From Nitzschia sp. pyKryTriq1 (taxonomy: Eukaryota > Bacillariophyta > Bacillariophyceae > Bacillariales > Bacillariaceae), in contig OY101118.1 of assembly GCA_956465555.1 (NCBI GenBank), positions 1,674,001-1,738,000 of the forward strand: DNA of 64,000 nucleotides, given 5' to 3'. Both the position numbers and the translations under genes were made by a program. The notes beneath the pieces are model-generated. The model did not search any database. It was given only the letters and a program-made list of their open reading frames with translations, and was not told the origin of the DNA. Positions 41,601 through 52,780 of this stretch are shown here, one piece after another; the stretch's first letter is position 1; each line of letters opens with the position of its first letter.

Positions 41601-43536
41601 TTTTGATGAAGGAAAAGCCGCGTATTGCGGCTTTGTACAAAAACAAGAGTTGCGCGGAGCAGAACTCGGTGGACTTGGCATGGAATCTACTGATGGTAAG
41701 TCTTCTTTGTGGCTTAGCAGCTGGATATATTCCCTATTATTTCTAATTTGTTCTGCACAGGACCCCGAATTTGACAAGCTGCAGGACACTATTTTCCACA
41801 CCAAGGAAGAATTTAAACGATTCCGTCAAATTGTGGTGCAAATTGTGATGTCCACGGATATCTTCGACAAGGAGTTGAACAGTGATCGTGATACGCGGTG
41901 GCAGAAAGCCTTTGGCGAAGAATTCAAGGAAGATCTTGGCAGTGAAGAGTTGGCCGATCTGCGGGCCACAGTTGCCATTGAATGTGCGATGCAACTCTCC
42001 GATATCATGCACACTACTCAACATTTTCACAGTTACTGCCGCTGGAACGAACGGCTCTTTGAGGAAATGTACCGTGCATTCGAAATGGGTCGCTCGAAGA
42101 AAGATCCTTCTGAGGACTGGTATCAAGGTGAAATTTGGTTCTTCGACAACTGTGTCATTCCAATGGCCGAGCGCGTCAGAGGCACTCGAGTGTTTGGGGC
42201 AGCGGGAGAAGACTGTGTGCGCAATGCGGTCGACAACAAAAAGGAATGGGCTATCAAGGGAGGTGAACTGTTGGCAGGCTCGATCGACAAGGTCATGAAG
42301 AACCAAGAGATGAAGGTGGAAAAGGCCAGAGAGCAAGAAGAAAAGAAGGACGAGAACAAGGAACAGGTGGCTGAGGACGGTGACAAGAAGAAGAAATCAA
42401 ATGAATCAGACAAACACTTGATTGAATGGAACGTGGACATGTTCAAACGACTCCTTCGACAGATTCTTGCAAATCGTATGGGACAAGGCAAGAACAGCAA
42501 GCAAGATATGTCGGGAATTGTACATGCAATGAAGGAGGGTTCTATTGTCCGCGACGAACTCTCTCGCATCATCAAATTCCCTTTCTTTGACAAGGAAGCC
42601 TGTAGGCTCAAGGTCGACCCCGAAACCATCGAGCTTAGTGATACAGTCCAGACTCAACTTCGAGACTTCGTCCTTTTCATTGCCAGCATGTACAAGGATC
42701 ACCCGTTTCATAATTTCAAACACGCCTCGAACGTCGCTACGACTTCAAACAAGTTCTTACAGCGAATTACAGATAGCACCCTCGAAATGCAGGTTTTCGA
42801 GCCTCTTACGCAATTTGCGATCATTTTCTCCGCCCTTTGTCACGATGTCGATCATCCCGGTGTCCCCAACTCGCTACTTATCGAGGAAGGGAACGACCTT
42901 GCACTCATCTACAAGAACAAGTCAGTTGCAGAGCAGAATTCGGTTGATCTAGCATGGGCTTCGTTGATGGGTCCTGAATATAAGGATCTCCAAGATGCAA
43001 TTTTTGGTTCTCAAGACGAAATGGACCGATTCCGCAAGCTCGTTGTCAACACTGTCATGGCTACGGATCTGTTTGACGAAGAATTGATCCAAGATCGTCT
43101 GCTCCGCTGGAAACAGGCCTTCGACCCCCAGTGGCGAGACGAATCCTTGTCCGTGGAACAACAAGAAAATCTTCGTGCAACCGTTGTAACAGAACATGCC
43201 ATCATGGCGTCCGATATTGGGCACACGATGCAGCACTGGCATTCTTACAAGCGTTGGAACGAGCGCCTGTATTTCGAAATGTATGAGGCTTTCCAAGCTG
43301 GGCGCCTTAAGGTCGACCCCACCCTTTCTTGGTATTCGGAGGAAATCAAGTTCTTTGATACGATTGTCATTCCGATGGCGAATAGGCTAAAGGATTGTGG
43401 GATGTTTGGTGTAGCCGGAGATGATGCCATCCGATGTTCTCTGTCCAATCGCAAAGATTGGGTGGTGAATGGAGGTGAAGTTGTTGAGGGGCTGAAAAAG
43501 AGATATAAGGAATACAAAGCTGGTAACATTCGCTAA
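38652..43536 (+). CDS. Receptor-type nucleotide cyclase with two tandem PDE domains (cyclase-PDE 2)
   Basis: Five exons (38652-40505, 40573-40679, 40762-41347, 41429-41695, 41761-43536; introns 67, 82, 81 and 65 nt) give 1529 residues in one frame. Order: Ser/Asn-rich N terminus; TM about 68-91; extracytosolic sensor region about 92-438; TM about 441-462; cyclase about 538-730; PDE-A about 800-1080; Lys/Glu-rich linker about 1085-1140; PDE-B about 1200-1510. Both PDEs keep the metal motifs: HNFTHAS, HDVDHAGVPN and SDIMHTTQHF in A, and HNFKHAS, HDVDHPGVPN and SDIGHTMQHW in B. The cyclase keeps its two metal Asps (FADIAGFT, GDCYVAV) and Asn676, but Lys680 (NTVNTAAKME) replaces the Arg that stabilises the transition state, and Asn673 replaces the usual Asp. 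Net breakdown of the cyclic nucleotide is therefore likely (inference). Two full PDE catalytic domains in one chain is unusual. Introns were placed by GT-AG sites and homology to the other two genes. Confidence 0.92.
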
Positions 43537-44477
43537 TGGGATTAATTTGGGGAGGGGAACATATAATTTGTATGTTTTAAAAAAATGAACTAAAGGATAG
43601 GTTGTATGGTACCTAGCCTGCTTGATCCCTTGTTGATGTTATTGAGCTATCAGAAGCGAGGCATGTTTCCTCCTTTTCCTCCCTCTATCTACTACCAGTC
43701 AAGGTAGTAGGAAAATTAGACAACTTTTTCGCTGCTGTTACCATACTCGTAGTAGATGGAGTCGGTAAAATAAGAAAAATGCTGGAATATGATACCGGTA
43801 CCAGGTACGTTATCGAGAGGGAGGGAAGACAAGAGGTCATATGGGCTTGCCATATTACCTCTTGCTACCGGTAGCTTGGGGGAGATCACACTTCATTCGT
43901 TGATGTACCGTAGTTATACGGGTTCTTTTTTTTTTTAAAACAACATCAGGCCCTTGAAGATCCTCCTGGAGGTAATACTGTACTCGTATTTGTGCTGGGA
44001 GCCTTTCTACCCATTCTCGAATAAGCCCTTCTTACTTATGAAAATGACCTCTGGAGACATTTTTTGCTGGGGGTCGGCCGAATGAACGTACGTACCTGGT
44101 ACCGGTACTACCGGTAATTACAGAACAGTTCACTACCCCTGTACGGTACGTATGATACTCGTTGTGTCGGTACGTACCAGGTACTCGTACCTGGTACTAT
44201 TGAAACATACTCGTATGCACGAATCATCATCTGCGGAGGGAGTTGAGGTTGAGGAATCCAGTGACCGCGCGCTCCATCCGCCCGCATCCCGAAGGCAGTC
44301 CACTCTCTACCAGTAGTACCTGGTACACCTCAAGAGTAATACGGTAGTATCTGCGTGTATGATGCCGCTCCAAATCTCCATCAATTTCCGAAAAAAGAGA
44401 TGAAGTGCGAGGTGTGAGGAGGACTCGCTCGCATTCAAATAACATAACATTAATAGTATATCGACGCGGGGGATCCT
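43537..44477. promoter_or_regulatory. Intergenic region with dense GTAC array upstream of cyclase gene 3
   Basis: A third, diverged copy of the dispersed repeat (GTCAAGGTAGTA at 43698, CTTTTTCGCTGCTG near 43725) lies near the left. GTAC/TACCGGTA motifs occur at about 43795-43808, 43866 and, densely, at 44088-44197, with one more at about 44318. No gene is recognised. Confidence 0.4.
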
Positions 44478-47400
44478 ATGCAAAGAATCCGTCAGTCACC
44501 AAGGATGATGAAGTCCGTTGATCACTCTGGAGAAGTTAGAAGGAGTAACGGTATTTTTACAACCGAGCCGCTTAAGAACGGAAAGCGCGGAGAGACCATA
44601 TTTGACGACCCTGAAGTTGCAAGGGATTCTTCCTTCACGGCTGAATCCTCCCAGTATTCGCCACACCAGAGGATTGCCAATATGATTCCTGGAGCTGGAC
44701 GGCGCCGTCTAAGATCAAACGCCTCCGATGAGGATGAAAGCGATCACAGCTCGGGTGGAAGTGGGTCCATCCAGCCCGTTGTGCTTCGACGAGGTGTGAC
44801 TGCTGGGAGCGAGGACACGAGCGACGGGTTCTCTTTGGTGGATGATAACGGAGACTCACTGGCGGGCAGCGAGGGACTATCGGAAGGGTCCCAGTCCACG
44901 GGATCGTCAAATCTGGCATCCTCAACCGCCACTCAGCCAAAGGAGTCGTCTAAAGCAATTCTATTTCCAGCATCCCATCGCGCCGTCCGGGGGGCACGAC
45001 GATGCTTCTGGCTTGTTTGGTTCGTGGGGACTGTATCGGTCACAACATCTTTGTGGGCGATGGCCAGAAATGAATGGGAAAATCGAATGATGGACCTTGA
45101 AATGGATATGGATGATTTTCGATGGAAAGGCAAGGAAAATTTTGACGGTCAAGTAGATTTGCTACAGCAAAGTTGGAAGTCCAGGCTTGAATCAAAATTA
45201 CAAGCCATGGACGCACTGGGGGCTTCCATGACCTCAATGGCGTCCGCCGAAAGCATATCTTGGCCCTATGTGAGCCTTCCAGATTTTGCAAGACGAATTG
45301 CTACCTTGCAAGATTTCACGTTTTGGATGCCGCTCATCCGTGGTGGAAGTGATGGATCTTTGGGTCCAGACATATGGACAAGTTACGCACGGGACAACCT
45401 TGATGACTGGCGTTTTGACTCGGTAGCATTGCCAGACATTCAGGAACGGCGACGCAATTTGCAGGACCTAACTAATGGCACTGAACCGGTCTCCGACGCT
45501 TTATTTCAGACTCGACCCGACGGGAGTCTGCAAGCAGCCGACCCTAGATCCTCTTATTTCTTTCCCGTTTGGCAGCATGCTTTCCCCGTTATTCCAGCTC
45601 TCGTGAACTACGATATGCTGTCACATCCACAGCTCGGCCGAAGTATCCAAGCCGTGGTCGAATCAAAACAACCGGTCTTTTCAGAGACTTTCATAGGGGG
45701 CGATACCTTTGGTGGGGACTTTGCTTTGGACGCTCTTTTTACCAATCAGACAGCCACTATGTTCCTGTTCTATCCAATTTTTGGGGAATTCCGAGGGGAA
45801 GCGGAGCCTTCGGATCTGGTTGGCATTCTGGGGACCGCCATTTCGTGGCAAAGTATCTTGGCTGCATCCTCTCTCGGCGGAGGAGTGTCCTCGATACACG
45901 TAACTATTCCCAAGGGGTGCTCCAACGAAACCGACGGGGGTGTCTTGCTGGAATTGACAGGTCGGCGTTCCGTCACCGTGATTGACTCGCACGCGAAATT
46001 CTCTTCAGCAGAGTCAACCCCGTTGGTCGATGCGGGCAGCGTTTGGCAAGCTCGGGTTGATTTAAGCACCAACCTCAACTACTACGGCATAGAGCTTCTT
46101 TTTGATGACATATCTGGGGCTTGTGGGTATACCCTGAAACTTGTCCAAGACGTCCAGGTCGGAGCAAATGCAGTTTCAGACCTGGGAAACGAGAATGACA
46201 GGGTTCCTACCAACATTGTCATTGGGGTGCTGGTTTTAGCCTTTTCTGTTGCTCTAGCCTTTCTATGGTTTGACATGAGGGTGCGATTCAGGAACACAGC
46301 CTTGGCCAATGAAGCCATGAAATCACGAAACATTGTCACTTCATTGTTTCCGGCACAAGTTCATGGTCGTCTGTTTGATTCAAACTTACCACAGTCTGCT
46401 GACATGACACGCGCTGTAAAGGAGGTTGGAGAAGCGGCGTCTTCCCAAATGGAAGACCCAGCCAACAACAAGGAATATTTTGAAGTACCACTCAAAGGTG
46501 AAGATGAGGGAATCAGTGACGGCGACAGCGTTGAGCTTCGGGACAAAGAAGAACTCGCATACCCCTCCACACGGTCCTTGAGTCTTGGTCTGATCGGGCG
46601 GAACAGTGCTAATCACAGTCTTTCGCATAGTAACCACAGTGCAAGCAGAAAGACCGGCAATCTTCGCATGGAATTTATGGCGCGAACAGCCAGCCTACGG
46701 AGCATGCGGGGAATCGGCGGTGGCACTGGGGCGGAGCCGACCATGCAGCAACGTTTTCTTGGCTTTATCAGTTCCGATACGAATAACCTTCTGGGGCAGC
46801 CTGAAGATGGCGTTGCTGATGGTGGAAACCTCGTGAACGACGAACCAATCGCGGATCTGGTAAGTTTGTTTTGGATTTGGGGTGTCGTTCAACGGTCAAA
46901 CCTCACCCTGGTTATTCGATTCATCATGATACTTCGAAAGTTTCCGGATGCGACAGTGATGTTTGCAGATATTTCGGGTTTTACGGCTTGGAGTTCGGAA
47001 AGGGAGCCTGCCCAAGTCTTCAAATTGCTGGAAACAATATATCGTAGCTTCGATCGTATCGCAAGAAAGCGCAAAGTTTTCAAAGTAGAGACAATTGGGG
47101 ATTGCTATTTGTGCGTTACTGGGCTACCTGAGCCTCAACCGGATCATGCAATCATCATGGCAAAGGTAGGTATCTGGTATAGCTCGTTCATTTTGACGTG
47201 GAATTGTCACAGACCTTCTTTCTTACACGTTTTTGTCAAACGATTTGTTTGTAGTTTTCCAAAGAATGCATGAGCAAGATGAGGGATCTGACGCGTCAAT
47301 TGGAAGTTTCTTTGGGGCCTGAAACCTCCGAACTAGCCATGCGATTCGGTTTGCATTCCGGCCCGGTAACTGCTGGCGTACTACGTGGAGAGAAGTCTCG

Positions 47401-49263
47401 ATTCCAATTGTTCGGAGATACTGTGAATTTCGCAAGTAGAATGGAGAGCACGGGTCAGAGAAATCGAATTCAAGCCTCTCAAGCGACGGCAGACCTGCTC
47501 ATCCTAGCTGGGAAAAGCAACTGGATTCAGTCTCGGGAAGAGTTGGTCAATGCCAAGGGCAAAGGTCAAGTGCAGACTTACTGGATCATGCCGAAATCGA
47601 ATTCCAGCCCAGGTGGTAGTGTGAGATCCCTGAACGCTACAGGTAGTTTCAGGTCCCTTAATGACAGCATGCGATCGATTGATGGAGCAGCAGCCCCTCA
47701 GCCAGAGCGGATGAGCTCCATGATTCAACTCAAGAGTCGCCCCAAGAGGTCCTTGGTAGGATCTAATCACCGCCCAAAAATGAACGAGGATGCTGCATCC
47801 TCACGCCGAGATATGCTAACCAGCTCGCAGCATTCTCAGATTTGGACAATGGATCAACGTATGGACGATGATGAAGAGGACAACTACGATGGTTTTGATG
47901 ATGGTAATCGACAAGAGCGTCTCATTGACTGGAACATTCGAATTTTGGCTAGTCTCCTAAAGCGCATTGTGGCCTGGCGCCAGGTGACCAACGGCGAAGT
48001 CGCCGCCTCTCCTCGGCGCGGGAGGAGAAAGCAGGCGGTGGAGGATGAGCCCACCATCGAAACAAAAGAAGGACAAACTGCCTTGGATGAAATCACTGAG
48101 ATCATCCCACTCGCCAAATCAGCACCGAGCATCCATCAGGAAATCACCATAGATCCAGAGAGTGTCGAACTGCCTACAAAAGTCGAAGAGCAACTTCGGG
48201 AGTATGTCACAATGATCGCTTGCATGTATCGAGGTAAGCTCCTTTTCATGTTGCCTTCTCTTTCCTGGTAGCCATGGTCTAACCCGGCCCGTATTCTTCT
48301 TCTTGCAGATAACTTCTTTCACAATTTTGATCACGCCAGGTATGATAAAACTGTCCAGTTATCTTATTGCTGTTCCAGTTATCTTATTGCTGTGTTTCTC
48401 TCTCTCTCTCTTTCTCACGTTCCGTTCTTGTTGCTAGCCACGTGCTGATGTCGTCGCATCAACTTCTAAAGCGTGTAATTAGAGCGGACAAAGATCGAAA
48501 CAAGGAAGAAACGGGCGACTATACGTCGATCATCGCATCCGATCCTGTAACCCAATTCGCAGTTGTATTTTGTGCTCTTATCCATGATGTGGATCACACT
48601 GGCGTATCAAATGCGCAGCTTATCAAGGAGAAAGCCCACATCGCCGATGAATATAAAAATAAGTCAGTCGCCGAGCAGAATTCTCTGGATCTTGCGTGGG
48701 ATCTTTTGATGTCAAGAGAGTACCGTGATCTACAGAGAGCAATTTTTGCCAACCAGTCAGAGCTGGAGCGTTTTCGTCAACTGGTAGTGAACATTATCCT
48801 TGCCACTGATATCTTCGACAAAGAGCAAATCAAATTTCGGAACTCCAGATGGGAAAAGGCGTTTGGTGGCGGGCAACTGGAGGTAGCGCTAAGCCCGGAG
48901 GATGATCGAAGCCTGAAGGCAACGATTGTGATCGAATACATCATGCAAGCTTCTGATGTTTCACACACTATGCAGCACTGGCATGTCTATCAACGATGGA
49001 ACGAAAGGCTCTTTGAAGAGATGTACTCGGCTTTTCAGGTGCGACGTGGGGACCAAGACCCTTCTATAGGCTGGTACCAAGGAGAGCTTTGGTTCTTCGA
49101 TAACTACATCATCCCGTTGGCTAGGAAACTGAAAGAGTGTGCGGTATTTGGAGCTGCAAGCGATCAATTTCTAAAATATGCTCTCGAAAACAGGAAGGAG
49201 TGGGAAATCAAAGGGGAGGCAATTGTTGAACAATTTGTTCAGAAGCATGCTAAATCGCTTTAG
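44478..49263 (+). CDS. Receptor-type nucleotide cyclase-PDE with both active sites intact (cyclase-PDE 3)
   Basis: Five exons (44478-46859, 46941-47165, 47255-48233, 48309-48339, 48438-49263; introns 81, 89, 75 and 98 nt) give 1480 residues. Order: long Ser/Gly/Asp-rich N terminus (about 1-170); TM about 175-195; extracytosolic region about 200-572; TM about 577-597; Ser-rich linker; cyclase from about 792; PDE about 1160-1460. The cyclase has FADISGFT, VETIGDCYLCV and GDTVNFASRME, so metal, Asn and Arg residues are present. The PDE has HNFDHAS, HDVDHTGVSN and SDVSHTMQHW, all intact. Both making and breaking the nucleotide is therefore possible. The intron after MAK is at the same place as in cyclase-PDE 2. 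Exon 4 is only 31 nt and encodes the first metal motif. The first intron is 81 nt without a stop, so its retention would insert 27 residues just before the cyclase core. Confidence 0.9.
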
Positions 49264-50000
49264 AAGTCGTCGAGCTCCTTGGGGTAGGCCCCAGCTACAG
49301 TAGATGCCCTAAAGCACGGTTAGACAAGACCAATGGTTCTCGAAAAGTTTTCTCTGTTGCCGTATTCGCTCTCTTCAGCAAAACATGCACATGGAATGAT
49401 CTCTCCAATGCATGCATGGCGAAATCGCAAGTAAGGCTACAGCGGTATCATACTACTGTAGAAGCTCATTGTCAAATTTGGACACGAGTTTATGTGTGGA
49501 ACCCTCGACCTTTCTTGACCTCCAGAGAAGATAGCGATGACCTCACTTATCGCAGCGGGGAAAAGTTATTTAACAATTTTCGGAGTCTCATCCGAAACCG
49601 CCTGAAATAACCTTCTTGGCGGGAATCAAGGAACGAGAAATACATATGCCACCCCGTTTCACGAACTTTCTTTGCACATGTTGACTTTCAAGTCGGGGAT
49701 AAGTCACGCCAGGGTCGCGTTCCGTTTGACTATAGCTAGTAGTAGAGCTGTATGATGCCGGTGCAGTACTCAGCAGTATTCGTTTGGATCCTACTGAACT
49801 TCGAATTGTACGAATTTTGGGCGATGCGACGGCGGGGCACTGCACCACGCTCCAAAAAACGGCTCACAAAAATCTGGACTACCAGCCACAATAAAAAATC
49901 ATCGCTTTTGAGCTGAACTCTACGAGTACGCATCATCGCCATCACGCAACATTTGATTTTCAGCCAACAAACGTCTTCGTCATTTCACATTGTCGACCGT
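49264..50000. other. Intergenic region between cyclase 3 and the zinc-finger-like gene
   Basis: Only scattered motifs: GTAC at about 49768 and at 49926-49929 near the downstream start. No gene, RNA or repeat is recognised. Confidence 0.3.
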
Positions 50001-51443
50001 ATGATCCCGGTAATATCAAGAGAGCATCCTTTCATGGCGCATCCGCCACGGAAAATTTATCGACAAGTATGGTTTCCGGCTCCAGCTGTTGCTGCTGCCA
50101 TGCGCCGACCTTGCCTGCCCAACTACACATTTCCTTCACTGCAACGCGTGACGTACACAAGCGCAGATGAGCTGAACGCAGCGAGTGTCCTACTCAATCT
50201 ATCTCCCAGGCAAGCAGAGGAAACAAAGGCTGATCAAGAAAGCCGAGCCCACGGTCAAGCAACGCACCCTTCACAGCCTACGGTCCCAGAGACCATTGCC
50301 ATACCTTCTGCGTATGCCCGACGCTGGGAGCATGTCTACAGTTCGACTGCCACTGCAACGCACGAAGCATCGTCACCAAGCCAGGTCAGTGATAATTCTG
50401 GGGACGATGGTGAGGCTGGAAGCGATGCAAGCTATTCACAGGATGAATCGACCTGTGTCGACGAAATGAGCATTGAGGCTAGCACCACTGCCGCGCCGCT
50501 GGTCCCTCTAGGATGTGATCCATCTACTGGTGGTTGGGCCCACGGCAGTGTCTCCCTTGCCCTTCCCGAAGACCCGGACGTACTCAGCCCGTTGCATTGC
50601 TTCATGAGACGGTACTGCGTTGAAGTATTCAGCGCAACACCAGAAGATGTTTCGACTCCTCGCTATGGCAAGTCTCATGGCGTTAAAGTTGTCGAAGGAC
50701 AAGTCGGTATCCGGTGCTTGTACTGTAAGGACCGCTCACCTAGAAAGCGACCAGAACGCGCTGTATGCTTTCCATCGTCGCTCAAAAACATTTATCACTC
50801 TATCGAGACTTGGCAACGCCGACATAGTCTGGTATGCACCGATATCCCTTCTTGGGTCCGGAAGAGTATTGTGGAACTGATGGAATGTTCCAAGTCACGC
50901 GCTGGAGGACGCCGGCAATACTGGGAAGATTCTGCACGTCGACTGGGAATGATTGACACACTGCACGGTGTACGATTTGCTAGGACACCAGGTGACCTTG
51001 GTGTATCCCAACAAGTGACTTTACTGCAAGCCGATGGGCCATCGTTGCCAGTCGTCGACGAAAAAGACCACGAACTAGTGACTGACTATCTGTACCTCTT
51101 GATCGAGCAGATGGAGACATGCAGATTCACCGAAGAGGACCGCACAGGCGGTAGAAGCAAGATCAAGGACAACGAGGTTGGTTTCCCGGGCATGCAGTGC
51201 AAGCACTGTCAAGGCAAGGCCGGGTTCGGAAGATACTTTCCCACCACTGCGAATGCTCTGGCTCTCGCAAACTCGGATCGAAATATTTACAACCACATAC
51301 AGAAATGCCGACGATGCCCTCAACATATAAAGTCAAAGCTTATTGAGCTGTCAAAGGAACAAGCACAATCGAAGAATCGAAGAGGTCTTCGAAAGATGTT
51401 TTTCCAAAGAGTGTGGAACCGAATGCATAACAAGAGTGGATAA
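50001..51443 (+). CDS. Protein with two related CxxC/H/C zinc-binding-like modules
   Basis: A 480-residue protein from the ATG at 50001; the upstream frame has no ATG. I do not recognise a named family. The N-terminal half is Ser/Thr/Ala/Asp-rich and probably disordered. Two related modules follow: VGIRCLYCKDRSP...AVCFPSSLKNIYHSIETWQRRH...C (about 235-290), and VGFPGMQCKHCQGKAG...YFPTTANALALANSDRNIYNHIQKCRRCP (about 405-450). Both have Cys-x2-Cys, a Y/CFP-S/T segment, an N-I-Y-x-x-I/H helix and a late His/Cys, so they look like a duplicated zinc-binding fold; DNA or protein binding is inference. From memory, related proteins are numerous in diatoms. It converges on RRP36 with a 50-bp gap. Confidence 0.7.
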   Translation: MIPVISREHPFMAHPPRKIYRQVWFPAPAVAAAMRRPCLPNYTFPSLQRVTYTSADELNAASVLLNLSPRQAEETKADQESRAHGQATHPSQPTVPETIAIPSAYARRWEHVYSSTATATHEASSPSQVSDNSGDDGEAGSDASYSQDESTCVDEMSIEASTTAAPLVPLGCDPSTGGWAHGSVSLALPEDPDVLSPLHCFMRRYCVEVFSATPEDVSTPRYGKSHGVKVVEGQVGIRCLYCKDRSPRKRPERAVCFPSSLKNIYHSIETWQRRHSLVCTDIPSWVRKSIVELMECSKSRAGGRRQYWEDSARRLGMIDTLHGVRFARTPGDLGVSQQVTLLQADGPSLPVVDEKDHELVTDYLYLLIEQMETCRFTEEDRTGGRSKIKDNEVGFPGMQCKHCQGKAGFGRYFPTTANALALANSDRNIYNHIQKCRRCPQHIKSKLIELSKEQAQSKNRRGLRKMFFQRVWNRMHNKSG

Positions 51444-51493
51444 TATGTTGTAGCAATTCCATTTTTTATAATCTACTTCTCCTCTTTGGTGCT

Positions 51494-52606
51494 TTACTTG
51501 GCGAATAAACCAGCATCTCGAGACTTGGCTTTTTGTCTACGCTTGGCCATTGCCTTTTCTACTGCCTTGTGTCCCCCACGCTTGCGAAGCTCTTCCATCT
51601 TTGCTTCAAATTCCAGTCGCTGCTTCTCTTTCCTCTTCAAGAAGAAAACTCCACTCTTCCCTTCTTCAACCTCGCTCTGAAGCTTCCTCTTAACGGCCTG
51701 TTTGGCTGAACGCACCACCTTGCTTCTTTCAAAATCAGCTCTTTCTTGCTTCAGCTGTCGCAGACGTTCCTCGTCGTCTTCCAGACTGTCATCCGCGACA
51801 GAAATGTTGAGTTGGCGTCGCATTCGTTTACCCTTCTTTCCAGTTTTGTTCAGCGCTACAATTTTCTTTTTTAGCTGAGAAATTTCCTTGTTTCGCATAT
51901 CTTGTAAAAATTCATAGTTCTTCTCAAACTGCTCTTCATTCAAATGCCCACTTAAATTGGAAGTTCGAGGATCCAGCGGCTTGTAACGACGAGCTCCAAT
52001 TTCAACACCCACACCACTTTCGTTGAGTCTAGGAGCACCTCTCCGATAGAATTCGGATCGTTTAGACGAGACTTCTGTAGGTGCGTGCTTTGATTTCTTC
52101 TTCTTTTTCAGGGGACCGCCGTCACCACCACCCGTCGCATTTGGGGTTGGGGTTCCTTCCGCTTTGGACTTTTTGTATTTGGCAAGACGCTTATTAGCTA
52201 TTTCCAGCGCACTACGCTTGCGTTCTCGTTGATTCTGCAGCGAGAGACCCTGTGCTTCTTTTCGTTGGATTCGCTCTTGGAGCGGCATATCAGCTTCATC
52301 ATGGTGGTCCTCTTCCGAAGAAGGGTCTCCATCCCCGTCGCTCTCTTCTAGTCCACGAGATGAAGCTTGCTTCCCCGGCTCCTCGGTATCTGAAGACTCG
52401 CTATCTTCTTGCCCATCACCACTTGACGAGTCACTATAGCTGGCTTCCTCATCCGAGTCGGCTGGTTTCAATTTATCGACAACTGCATGGCCGCCATGGG
52501 GAGATGCACTGGAAGAATCGTCATCATGATCACCACTGCTGTCCTCTTCGCTATCACTACTGCTCGCCTCATCATAAGCGGCGGACTCAACCCTTCGCCT
52601 TTTCAT
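51494..52606 (-). CDS. RRP36: rRNA biogenesis protein RRP36
   Basis: A 370-residue nucleolar factor for early 18S pre-rRNA processing (A0-A2 cleavage) in the small-subunit processome. The N-terminal third is Ser/Asp/Glu-rich. The RRP36 domain runs from about 180: EIGARRYKPLDPRTSNLSGHLNE, FEKNYEFLQDMRNKEISQLKK, a coiled Arg/Lys/Glu region, then GVFFLKRKEKQRLEFEAKMEEL and the basic tail KAMAKRRQKAKSRDAGLF. These match the family order DPRF...LSG, Y-x-FL-x-D-x-R, FFLKK and the basic C terminus. GGTACC at about 52677-52682 lies about 70 bp upstream. Confidence 0.93.
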   Translation of the reverse strand: MKRRRVESAAYDEASSSDSEEDSSGDHDDDSSSASPHGGHAVVDKLKPADSDEEASYSDSSSGDGQEDSESSDTEEPGKQASSRGLEESDGDGDPSSEEDHHDEADMPLQERIQRKEAQGLSLQNQRERKRSALEIANKRLAKYKKSKAEGTPTPNATGGGDGGPLKKKKKSKHAPTEVSSKRSEFYRRGAPRLNESGVGVEIGARRYKPLDPRTSNLSGHLNEEQFEKNYEFLQDMRNKEISQLKKKIVALNKTGKKGKRMRRQLNISVADDSLEDDEERLRQLKQERADFERSKVVRSAKQAVKRKLQSEVEEGKSGVFFLKRKEKQRLEFEAKMEELRKRGGHKAVEKAMAKRRQKAKSRDAGLFAK

Positions 52607-52780
52607 TTTCTCTTGTCACTTGCTTTTGTGTACGGGTGTGTGAGAGGGAATATATCATGGAAGGTATCTACGAACCGGTACCTTGACGAAACGAAGAAAA
52701 GCTCTCAATCGTTGTTCAAGAGAGCGAAGTCGTTGGTGGTCGGTGGGAAACCGGACAGGTAATGAGTCATCATCGATGCA

